Part shown: piece by piece, positions 23,395 through 31,264 of the stretch | Numbering within the stretch: the first letter of the stretch is position 1 | Layout: each line of letters opens with the position of its first letter | Assembly (NCBI GenBank): GCA_018711925.1 | Contig: DVHR01000063.1 | Span: 1-38,382 of the forward strand | DNA length: 38,382 bases | Source of the DNA: Candidatus Coprenecus pullicola | GTDB taxonomy: Bacteria > Bacteroidota > Bacteroidia > Bacteroidales > UBA932 | Direction: 5' to 3' | The notes under the pieces: generated by a model | The model's input: only the letters and a program-made list of their open reading frames with translations | Database searches by the model: none | Told to the model about the DNA's origin: nothing | Position numbers and translations under genes: made by a program

Positions 23395-25434
23395 ATGGAC
23401 TGGAAAGAACTCACACTGCCTATAACCGACCCGACGTGGATATTCCTGATCGTGCTGTTGATCATACTTTTCGCGCCCCTGCTGTTCAACCGGCTGAGGA
23501 TACCGAATATCATCGGCATGATACTGGCCGGCGTGCTCATCGGCGAGCACGGACTCAACCTGCTGGCCCGCGACAGCAGTTTCGAGCTGTTCGGCAACGT
23601 GGGTCTTTACTACATCATGTTCCTGGCCGGTCTGGAGATCAACATGAGCGATTTCAAGCGCAACCGGAAAAAGGCCGCTGTCCTGGGCATGCTGGCATTC
23701 CTGATTCCCATCTCGATAGGGTTCATAGTCAACACGACGCTGCTCAAGTACAGCGTAGTCACCTCCATCCTGCTGGCCAGCATGTACGCCTCCTACACCC
23801 TCATCTCCTATCCGATAGTGCTCAGACTCGGAGTCTCGCGCCAGAGAAGCGTAAGCATCGCCGTAGGAGCTACAGCTGTCACAGACACCCTGACCCTGCT
23901 CGTGCTGGCAATCATAAGCGGCATCTACCAGGGGGGGACAGGACAGATGTACTGGGTAGGCCTGGCGATAAAGGTCGTGCTGACAGGTGCCCTCATAATG
24001 TACTCGGTTCCACGCATAGCCCGTTGGTTCTTCCGCAAGTACGACGATACCATCATGCAGTTCATCTTCGTAATGGTACTGCTTTTCGCATCGGCCGGCC
24101 TCATGGAGACAGCCGGACTCGAAGGCATACTCGGAGCCTTTCTGGCCGGCATACTCCTGAACCGCCTCATACCCAACATATCACCTCTCAAGAGCCACAT
24201 AGAATTCGTCGGCAACGCACTCTTTATCCCGTTCTTCCTGATAGGAGTGGGCATGCTGATAGACCTGCGGGTAATCTTCGGACACGGAGACGCGCTGAAG
24301 GTAGCCGCCGTGATGACCGCCACAGCCATCACCGGCAAATGGCTGGCCAGCTTCGTGACACAGAAGACTTTCCGTATGTCCCGGACCGAGCGCAGGCTGA
24401 TGTTCGGACTGAGTACCTCGCAGGCCGCAGCCACTTTGGCCGCAGCACTTATCGGCCATGAAATCATTCTACCGGACGGAAGCCGTCTCCTGAGCGACGA
24501 TGTGCTCAACGGCACCATACTGCTCATTCTGGTCACCTGCATCGTCAGCTCACTCACCACACAGAGCGCGGCACGAAAGACAGCTGTAGTCCAGCCGGCT
24601 GCCGACAGCAATTCCGATACAGACCAGGAGAAGATCCTGATACCGGTCGCAAACCCCGATACCGTGAAGGACATGGTATGTTTCTCCCTCGCTGTCCGCA
24701 ACCCGAAAATCACAGACAACATACATGCTCTCAGCATCATATATGACAGCGACAATCAACAGGCGGTCAATACCGGCAACCGTAACCTCGAGACTGCCGC
24801 GAAAATAGCCGCCTCGGCTCATGTCGACTTGAAAAAGATAAGCCGATACGACATCAACATCGCTTCAGGAATCATCCACACGGTCAAAGAGCATAACATC
24901 ACCAGCCTGATCATCGGACTGCGCAGGGACTCGGATATCAAGAGCTATGTCATAGGCAATCTGGCCACCAACCTGCTCCGCAGCCTGTACTGCGAGATCA
25001 TGGTCATGCGTCTCATGGTTCCAATCAACACTCTGGGCAGGATAATCATAGCCGTACCGCCCAAGGCCGAATACGAGCCCGGATTCCGGAAATGGGTGGA
25101 GCATTTCGGCCGCCTTGGCAATTCTTTGGAACGCCGACTGGATTTCTTCGCCACTGACAGCACCATTGCCGTACTGCAGCCCTTGATGATGGATGAATTC
25201 AAAAGCACGGAGGCCACCTTCCAAAGAATTGACAGCTTCGACAGCCTGCCCTCGCTGATATCACAGACCGGCAGCGACAGCCTGCTCGCCGTCATCAGCG
25301 CACGGCAGGGCTCCATTTCCTACGACAGCTCGTTCGAGCGCCTGCCCAAGATGCTCGGCAAGGACCTCATCAAGTCAAGCCTCATCCTGCTGTATCCGGA
25401 AAAATACGATGAATCAGGCCACAGTCTCAATTAA
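23395..25434 (+). CDS. CPA2-type cation/proton antiporter with C-terminal USP-like domains
   Basis: A 679-residue protein. Residues about 15-395 form 12-13 membrane helices of a Kef/NapA-type exchanger, with the R-I-P-N-I-I-G-M-I-L-A-G and G-L-E-I-N helices and the G-A-F-L-A-G-I-L-L-N segment. Residues about 420-679 are soluble: two universal-stress-like domains, the first starting E-K-I-L-I-P-V-A-N-P. Such proteins exchange Na+ or K+ for protons across the inner membrane, gated by the cytosolic domains. The chosen ATG directly precedes the first helix and no later in-frame ATG would keep it. It ends 3 bp before the NamZ-like gene, so the two are cotranscribed. Confidence 0.9.
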   Translation: MDWKELTLPITDPTWIFLIVLLIILFAPLLFNRLRIPNIIGMILAGVLIGEHGLNLLARDSSFELFGNVGLYYIMFLAGLEINMSDFKRNRKKAAVLGMLAFLIPISIGFIVNTTLLKYSVVTSILLASMYASYTLISYPIVLRLGVSRQRSVSIAVGATAVTDTLTLLVLAIISGIYQGGTGQMYWVGLAIKVVLTGALIMYSVPRIARWFFRKYDDTIMQFIFVMVLLFASAGLMETAGLEGILGAFLAGILLNRLIPNISPLKSHIEFVGNALFIPFFLIGVGMLIDLRVIFGHGDALKVAAVMTATAITGKWLASFVTQKTFRMSRTERRLMFGLSTSQAAATLAAALIGHEIILPDGSRLLSDDVLNGTILLILVTCIVSSLTTQSAARKTAVVQPAADSNSDTDQEKILIPVANPDTVKDMVCFSLAVRNPKITDNIHALSIIYDSDNQQAVNTGNRNLETAAKIAASAHVDLKKISRYDINIASGIIHTVKEHNITSLIIGLRRDSDIKSYVIGNLATNLLRSLYCEIMVMRLMVPINTLGRIIIAVPPKAEYEPGFRKWVEHFGRLGNSLERRLDFFATDSTIAVLQPLMMDEFKSTEATFQRIDSFDSLPSLISQTGSDSLLAVISARQGSISYDSSFERLPKMLGKDLIKSSLILLYPEKYDESGHSLN

Positions 25435-25437
25435 CAC

Positions 25438-26721
25438 ATGAACATGAAAATTCCAATATCCCATATTGCAACGATAATTCTACTGCTGACCGCCTCTCTC
25501 GGCAATCTTGCGGCGCAACATGTAAAAACCGGTATCGACGTACTGGAGGAAAACGGATTCGAGCAGGTGCGAGGCAAGCGGATAGGACTTGTGACCAATC
25601 CCACCGGAGTGGACCGGTACCTCAACTCCACGGTCGACGTGCTCTTCAATGCCCCTGACGTGGAGCTGGTCGCCCTTTTCGGTCCTGAGCACGGGGTAAG
25701 AGGCAACGCACATGCCGGCGAGCACGTGGCCGGACAGGCTGTCGATTCCCGTACCGGAGTGCCGATCTTCTCGCTCTACGGGAAAAGCCGGATGCCGTCG
25801 GCATCACAGCTGGAGGGTCTGGACGCGATAGTCTACGACATACAGGACATCGGCTGCCGCTCCTACACATACATAAGTACAATGGGCAATGTGATGAAAG
25901 TGGCCGCGATGGAGGACGTTGAGATGATTATTCTCGACCGGCCCAATCCTCTTGGAGGACTGAGGGTCGAAGGACCCGGAGTGGATGATTCTCTGATATC
26001 GTTTGTAGGACAATACAATATCCCCTATGTCTACGGCCTGACTTGCGGTGAGCTGGCCATGCTGCTCAATGAGGAGGGAATGCTGAAAGTCACCGGCAGC
26101 CGCGGACAGGACAGCACTGTCAGATGCAGGCTTACGGTTGTGAGAATGGAGGGCTGGACCCGCAGCATGAGCTGGGACGACACCGGACTGATGTGGGTGC
26201 CCACCTCGCCCCATATCCCGACACCGGAAGCCGCGTATTTCTATCCGGCCACCGGAATACTGGGTGAGCTGGGATGTCTCTCCACCGGCATCGGCTACAC
26301 CCTGCCGTTCGGGATGATAGCCTGCGAGGGCATGGACGCTGACCTGCTGGCCTCACGCATGAACGCCCTTTATCTGCCTGGCCTGCTGTTTCGTCCCGTC
26401 TACGCCACACCATTTTACGGCTCGCTGAAAGGCAAGGAGACCGGAGGTGTCCAGATATACATCACGGACTTCAAGACAGCCCGCCTTTCCGAGATACAGT
26501 TCTACGCCGTACAGGTCATAGCCGGCATCAGACCGGAATTCAATCCTTTCAATGTCCCGGCTCAGCGCCTGGAGATGTTCGACAAGGTAACAGGCTCGAA
26601 AGCCGTCCGCATGGAGTTCAGCAAACGGCTCAGGTATGAGGATATCTTCCATTTATGGAATGACTTTGCAGAAAAATTTCAGAAGATGTCACAAAAGTAT
26701 TACCTTTACGGAATCAATTGA
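25438..26721 (+). CDS. namZ: NamZ-like exo-beta-N-acetylmuramidase (DUF1343, GH171)
   Basis: A 427-residue secreted protein; signal peptide to about residue 27 (L-G-N-L-A-A-Q). The mature part shows the DUF1343 hallmarks L-V-T-N-P-T-G, L-F-G-P-E84-H-G-V-R-G and V-Y-D-I-Q-D-I-G-C-R-S-Y-T-Y. E84 corresponds to the conserved catalytic-region glutamate of the family. NamZ releases terminal MurNAc from peptidoglycan glycan ends in the periplasm. An AmpG-like permease lies upstream past the antiporter, and a lipoprotein gene follows after 6 bp. A second ATG two codons in (25444) is an alternative start. Confidence 0.9.
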   Translation: MNMKIPISHIATIILLLTASLGNLAAQHVKTGIDVLEENGFEQVRGKRIGLVTNPTGVDRYLNSTVDVLFNAPDVELVALFGPEHGVRGNAHAGEHVAGQAVDSRTGVPIFSLYGKSRMPSASQLEGLDAIVYDIQDIGCRSYTYISTMGNVMKVAAMEDVEMIILDRPNPLGGLRVEGPGVDDSLISFVGQYNIPYVYGLTCGELAMLLNEEGMLKVTGSRGQDSTVRCRLTVVRMEGWTRSMSWDDTGLMWVPTSPHIPTPEAAYFYPATGILGELGCLSTGIGYTLPFGMIACEGMDADLLASRMNALYLPGLLFRPVYATPFYGSLKGKETGGVQIYITDFKTARLSEIQFYAVQVIAGIRPEFNPFNVPAQRLEMFDKVTGSKAVRMEFSKRLRYEDIFHLWNDFAEKFQKMSQKYYLYGIN

Positions 26722-26727
26722 TGACCT

Positions 26728-27831
26728 ATGAAGTTTTCAAGGCTGGCCATACTACTATCCTTTACCGCTGTCCTTTCTCTGTCCGCGGCATCCTGCCGGC
26801 AGGAAAAAGAAGCCGATTACGTTCTGGAGGCAGCAGTACTGTCCGGAGAATACAACGGAAATATAGGGAATAACGGTGAGCACAATTATTACATTCACTT
26901 ATCCGACAAAGGCTTCAGTGCTGACGGTAAATCCATATCGAACGGAAACTATTACCGCTTTGATATTTTCGCACCAGGGCCTGTCCGGACGGACATCATC
27001 ACCATACCTACCGGCAGATATGTCCTGGGGACCAAAAATGCAACCGTGTGCGGCACTTTCACACCTGAACTTTCCTCCTATTTCATCAATGGCCCGTGCG
27101 GCTCACCTGAGACCGTACTTGCTTTCAGTCACGGAACTCTTGACATTACCTGCAAGGATGACATCTACACCTTCGAGGCCATGCTTACAGACATTTCCGG
27201 CATGACACACAGTGTCAGATACACCGGAGCGCAGCATCTTGCTGACCGCTCAGGAGATACCGTTCCGGATTACCTGCCGCTGCTAGAGGACATAGAGATC
27301 AACTGTCATACCCTTGCCGCCGTCAATTACGGACCCGTCAACGGTTTTGACAACGTTATAATCTCCATGACAGACATGACGGCTGACAGCGTCAGTCATG
27401 TCACACCTCCGGGCAGCATCCTGACACTTGACTGCTATATGCCGGTCGACGAGGCCGGAATCATCCCCGGCAGATATGAGATATCCGACTTGTGGGGAAT
27501 GAAAGACTACACTCTGAGTCCCGGAGAGGAGAGCAACGGACAATACGTGGGCTCGCATGTGCAACTGTTCAAGGAAGACAGATCGTATCTGGGATTCCTA
27601 TCCTCCGGCACTGTCTACATAGAGCGTATAGCGGCAAACGACAGTACCGTATACTCCATCGAAACAGAACTGGTCACATCATCCGGCAATACAGTCGTGT
27701 GTATCTACGAAGGTACGATAGGACTGACGGCAGCATCCACCGAGACAGCTGCTGCTCCTGGCAATACATTCTCCCGCCCCGTATTCAACCCCATCACACG
27801 CTCCCACTTCATCCTTCGCAGCAAGCTGTAA
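26728..27831 (+). CDS. Lipoprotein of unknown function
   Basis: A 367-residue lipoprotein with a hydrophobic leader ending A-A-S-C23. The mature part is rich in Gly, Tyr, Thr and Ser and appears all-beta, built of two similar halves: each has a Y-Y-x-H/F-D-I strand, a P-G-R/P-T-G-R-Y turn (I-P-T-G-R-Y-V-L-G and I-I-P-G-R-Y-E-I-S-D) and a later S-x-G-T strand. This hints at a duplicated beta-sandwich. I do not recognise a named family. It is the third gene of the antiporter-NamZ unit (6 bp gap) and is followed by a hairpin terminator. Confidence 0.8.
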   Translation: MKFSRLAILLSFTAVLSLSAASCRQEKEADYVLEAAVLSGEYNGNIGNNGEHNYYIHLSDKGFSADGKSISNGNYYRFDIFAPGPVRTDIITIPTGRYVLGTKNATVCGTFTPELSSYFINGPCGSPETVLAFSHGTLDITCKDDIYTFEAMLTDISGMTHSVRYTGAQHLADRSGDTVPDYLPLLEDIEINCHTLAAVNYGPVNGFDNVIISMTDMTADSVSHVTPPGSILTLDCYMPVDEAGIIPGRYEISDLWGMKDYTLSPGEESNGQYVGSHVQLFKEDRSYLGFLSSGTVYIERIAANDSTVYSIETELVTSSGNTVVCIYEGTIGLTAASTETAAAPGNTFSRPVFNPITRSHFILRSKL

Positions 27832-27877
27832 CCGTACATCACTTACTTCTCGAAGCAGACGACCGAAAGACACCAAA

Positions 27878-27917
27878 AGAGAGTGTACCTGTCCCGACGG
27901 AAACGGGCACACTCTCT
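27878..27917. terminator. Terminator between convergent units
   Basis: AGAGAGTGT (27878-27886) pairs perfectly with ACACTCTCT (27909-27917), with an inner CCCG/CGGG pair (27893-27896 and 27904-27907). On the minus strand the stem is followed by TTTT, so it best serves the amylase locus, but it can also stop the plus-strand lipoprotein unit. Confidence 0.65.
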
Positions 27918-27940
27918 CCTAAGGTAAAACCAGAGTCAGA

Positions 27941-29911
27941 TCAGAACTGAATGACCATGGAGGCCATTCCCGGAACGGTCAGCGAACCGGTACTGCTGGA
28001 GACAGTCGCTCCAGTGAGGATGTCGCAGCCTGCGAAGGTAACGGATGCCGCACCAAGTCCGGCCACAGCACGTGCCTCTGCAGCAGCATCGAATATCTCG
28101 GCGTAGTGTGCCCAGTCGAGGGAGACAGGCTCCACTCCGTTGTTGATGACCACCATCACCAGATCCTTGAAGTCGGGAGTATAGCGGAAATACACGTAGG
28201 TATTCACCAGGTCGCCGAACGGCATGAAGTGCTTCAGCTTGCCGGCGGTGACAGCCGGCGAGGTCTTCCTCCACTGCATCAGGGTGCGGGTGTGGTCGAA
28301 CATCTCATTCTGCAGTGCGGTGCGTCCGGCAGATATGAAGGCATTGACCTTGTCACCGGGCCAGCCGCCGGGGAAGTCGGTCCTCCACCAGGCATCGCCC
28401 TTGCCCACCATTTCCTCGGGCCCGTGCATCAGAATCTCATCTCCGTAGTACCACTGGGGCACTCCGCGCATGGTCAGCAGCAGAGTCGTGGCATTCTTCA
28501 TCCTCGCCAGCACTGTCTCGTCCGGATCCTTGTAGGTGCCGAAGCGGATGGCCGGACGCTCCATGTCGTGATTGGTTATGAAGGTCAGCAGGTTGTAGGG
28601 ATTGTAGTAGGCAAAATCGAGGGACACCGAGTTGTACACGCGCTTGATGCCGTCATCGTAGCCCAGATTGTCATTCTGCACGAAAGCCTCAGTCAGAGCG
28701 TCTGTCAGGGCGAAGTCCATCACCATGGGCAGGTGCGAGGTGTAGCCGTCGGCATTGGTCTTGAAGCCTCCGTCAGCGGTGCGGCAGCCCTCCCAGTAGG
28801 CTATCTGCTGGGTATTGTGGAACCAGCACTCGCCCACGAGGGTGAAATTAGGGAATTCCTTCAGAATACCCTCAGTCCAGGCGGATATATCCTCCTTGCG
28901 GGTGTAGGGATAGGTATCCACGCGGATACCGTCCAGGTCTGCGTATTCTATCCACCACACGGCCAGCTGGATGTAGTACTGGAGACAATAGGGGTTGCCC
29001 AGGTTCATGTCCGGCATCGAGGTGTCGAACCAGCCGGTCACGCATGCATCCAGGTCAGTCCGGGCCGCATGAGGGTCGGAATGTCCGGACATGGCATAGT
29101 TGGAGCGTGTAAACGTAGGATGCTGGTGAATCCAGTCCTGGAAAGGCAGGTCGTTGTACCACCAGTGGGCGGTGCCGCTGTGGTTGGGCACGATGTCCTG
29201 GATGAACTTGATGCCTTTCTCATGGGCGGCTGCCACGAGGGAGCGGTAAAGTTCGTTGGAGCCGTAACGGGGGTCTATCTGATAATAGTCCGCGCAGGCG
29301 TAGCCGTGGTAGGAATAGGTCGGTTCGTTGTCGAGGGTAATGGGAGTGGGCCAGATAGCTGTGATACCGAGGTCGGCCAAATAGTCCAGATGGTCCATGA
29401 TGCCCTGCAGGTCACCGCCGTGACGCCCGCCCGGCAGCTTGCGGTTGCCTTTCTCGACGGTCAGGGGCGAGGAATCGTTCTTCTTGTCCCCGTTGGCGAA
29501 ACGGTCCGGCATGAGCAGGTACACCACGTCGGAAGGGCCGAAGCCCACCCTCTCGCGGGAGCCTTCCCTGCGCTCGCCTATGCTGTAGGCAAATGCCCCG
29601 GTCCTCCCGTCGGGATAGTTGATGGTAAATGTATACTCCCCGGGAGTCAGGTTGTCGGCGATCTCCAGGTCCACGAACAGGTAGTTCGGGCTCTCGGCAT
29701 AATGCACGGCCTTGACCGTAATCCCGTCGGAAGCCACGCTCACTCCGGCACCGGAAAGCCCGGGAGCGTGGAGCATCAGGGTCAGAGGGGTCTCCATACC
29801 CGTCCACCAGCAGGGCGGCTCCACGCGCAGTCCCTCCTGCGCACCGGCGGCAGAGGCTATCGAGGTAAGTCCCACCGCTGCCAGAATGGTCGTCAGTAAA
29901 TTCTTCTTCAT
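27941..29911 (-). CDS. susA: SusA-like GH13 neopullulanase/cyclomaltodextrinase
   Basis: A 656-residue secreted enzyme, signal peptide to about residue 24 (A-S-A-A-G-A-Q). The N-terminal beta-sandwich (about 25-120, starting R-V-E-P-P-C-W-W-T-G-M) is the cyclomaltodextrinase-N type seen in SusA. The GH13 barrel carries D332 (D-G-I-R-V-D), E361 (L-V-G-E-C-W) and D449 (T-N-H-D), the catalytic triad. A C-terminal beta domain follows. SusA-type enzymes degrade maltooligosaccharides in the periplasm; the plain signal peptide without lipobox fits that place. Last gene of the locus, 18 bp after the previous amylase. The SusA assignment is by domain order, not a search. Confidence 0.85.
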   Translation of the reverse strand: MKKNLLTTILAAVGLTSIASAAGAQEGLRVEPPCWWTGMETPLTLMLHAPGLSGAGVSVASDGITVKAVHYAESPNYLFVDLEIADNLTPGEYTFTINYPDGRTGAFAYSIGERREGSRERVGFGPSDVVYLLMPDRFANGDKKNDSSPLTVEKGNRKLPGGRHGGDLQGIMDHLDYLADLGITAIWPTPITLDNEPTYSYHGYACADYYQIDPRYGSNELYRSLVAAAHEKGIKFIQDIVPNHSGTAHWWYNDLPFQDWIHQHPTFTRSNYAMSGHSDPHAARTDLDACVTGWFDTSMPDMNLGNPYCLQYYIQLAVWWIEYADLDGIRVDTYPYTRKEDISAWTEGILKEFPNFTLVGECWFHNTQQIAYWEGCRTADGGFKTNADGYTSHLPMVMDFALTDALTEAFVQNDNLGYDDGIKRVYNSVSLDFAYYNPYNLLTFITNHDMERPAIRFGTYKDPDETVLARMKNATTLLLTMRGVPQWYYGDEILMHGPEEMVGKGDAWWRTDFPGGWPGDKVNAFISAGRTALQNEMFDHTRTLMQWRKTSPAVTAGKLKHFMPFGDLVNTYVYFRYTPDFKDLVMVVINNGVEPVSLDWAHYAEIFDAAAEARAVAGLGAASVTFAGCDILTGATVSSSTGSLTVPGMASMVIQF

Positions 29912-29929
29912 ATTCTATAAGATTTCCAA

Positions 29930-31255
29930 TTAAAAAACAAATTCATAGCCGTGGGCAGGCAGGGTGTAGCTTTTGCCGGCGATGCTTCCCTCGGAGACGG
30001 TCACCGTCACCTCCTCAGCGGAGAAATTGAACACGGCCGCAAAGCCGTCGCTGCCGTCAGAGAGCCTGCGCTCGAAGGAGAATACCTGCTCCGGCTTGTC
30101 GTTGGCCAGGATGACCATCGGCGCACCCTCGCGGGGAGCATACATCGACGGATGTGCATCCCTCATGGCGATAAGGTCCTTGTAGAACTGCGTATAGCCT
30201 CCGCGGTCCTCCCAGACGATAGGGTCGCGCATGAAGAACTCCAAGGAGTTATCGTTGCCCACTTCCTGTCCGCTGTAGATAAGCGGCATACCCGGCTCGG
30301 CGAATGTCAGGGCGGCCATCTGGCGGGCAGCCTCCCCCATCCTCTCGAACTCGGTGCCGTTCCAGGAGTTCTCATCATGGTTGGAAGTAAAGTTCATCTC
30401 GATACTCTCCACCGGCAGCTTGCCCTCATGCTCCACGCGGTAGGCGGCATACTCGGCGGCAGTGGCCTTACCCTGTGCGAGCCTGTTCATATACGCATGG
30501 TTGGACCAGCCGTAATAGGCATCGAAGGCATCGGTCATCAGAGCGGGCTCCTCGGACTCGGCCAGCATGAACAGGTCGGGACGCACCTGACGCAGCGAGG
30601 CCACGGCATCGTTCCAGAAATCCACCGGCACCTCGTGGGCCACATCGCAGCGGAAGCCGTCCACCCCTACCTCGGACACCCAGTATGTCATGGCATCGAG
30701 CATGGCCGCACGCATATCTGCATTGTCGTAGTTCAGTTCGGCCACATCGGTCCAGTCGAAGGGAGCCACAGGCGTACCGGTACTGTCGTCCATCACATAC
30801 CAGTCGGGATGCTCGGATATCCAGGCATGGTCGCGGGAGGTGTGGTTGGCCACCCAGTCCAGAATGACCTTGAAGCCCAGCTCATGGGCCTTGTCCACTA
30901 CGGAGCGGAAGTCATCGATATCCCCGAACTCCGGATTGACGGCCTTGTAGTCACGGATGGAATAGTAGCTGCCAAGCTCTCCCTTGCGCTCCACCTCTCC
31001 GATCGGATAGACGGGCATGAACCAGAGAATGTCCACTCCCAGTTCCTGGAGTCTGGGCAGATGCTCCTCGAAGGCCTTGAAAGTACCTTCCTTGGTATAC
31101 TGGCGGACATTGACCTCGTATATTACGGCATCAGCCGTCCATTCAGGATGAATGACATTTGTTACAGGAGACACTGTCTCCTTACCGGCATTTCCAGCGC
31201 ATCCCGCAAGTAAGAGCACGAGCACCGGGACTGTTATTGTCTTTAAAAACTTCAT
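29930..31255 (-). CDS. GH13 alpha-amylase lipoprotein
   Basis: A 441-residue lipoprotein (L-L-A-G-C19). It is a compact GH13 enzyme: barrel start V-I-Y-E-V-N-V-R-Q-Y, substrate loop V-A-N-H-T-S-R-D-H, catalytic D204 (D-G-F-R-C-D), E233 (M-L-A-E-S-E) and D294 (S-N-H-D), and a short C-terminal domain. It has no N-terminal sandwich and no binding module, so it probably acts on short soluble oligosaccharides. It lies 9 bp after the preceding amylase and 18 bp before the SusA-like gene in the same transcript. Exact specificity within GH13 cannot be read. Confidence 0.87.
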   Translation of the reverse strand: MKFLKTITVPVLVLLLAGCAGNAGKETVSPVTNVIHPEWTADAVIYEVNVRQYTKEGTFKAFEEHLPRLQELGVDILWFMPVYPIGEVERKGELGSYYSIRDYKAVNPEFGDIDDFRSVVDKAHELGFKVILDWVANHTSRDHAWISEHPDWYVMDDSTGTPVAPFDWTDVAELNYDNADMRAAMLDAMTYWVSEVGVDGFRCDVAHEVPVDFWNDAVASLRQVRPDLFMLAESEEPALMTDAFDAYYGWSNHAYMNRLAQGKATAAEYAAYRVEHEGKLPVESIEMNFTSNHDENSWNGTEFERMGEAARQMAALTFAEPGMPLIYSGQEVGNDNSLEFFMRDPIVWEDRGGYTQFYKDLIAMRDAHPSMYAPREGAPMVILANDKPEQVFSFERRLSDGSDGFAAVFNFSAEEVTVTVSEGSIAGKSYTLPAHGYEFVF

Positions 31256-31264
31256 AACTTGTTA

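Noticed and set aside
22656..23425. Small open frames in the gap before the antiporter
   Set aside because: They run through palindromic GC-rich repeats and the foldback element and have no promoter or domain.
28106..29899. 597-codon open frame on the plus strand opposite the SusA-like gene
   Set aside because: It is a mirror frame of a clear GH13 gene with full catalytic motifs; its translation is rich in His, Gly and Val with no recognisable domain.
29951..31213. 420-codon plus-strand frame opposite the compact GH13 gene
   Set aside because: Shadow of a conserved enzyme; the translation lacks any family likeness.
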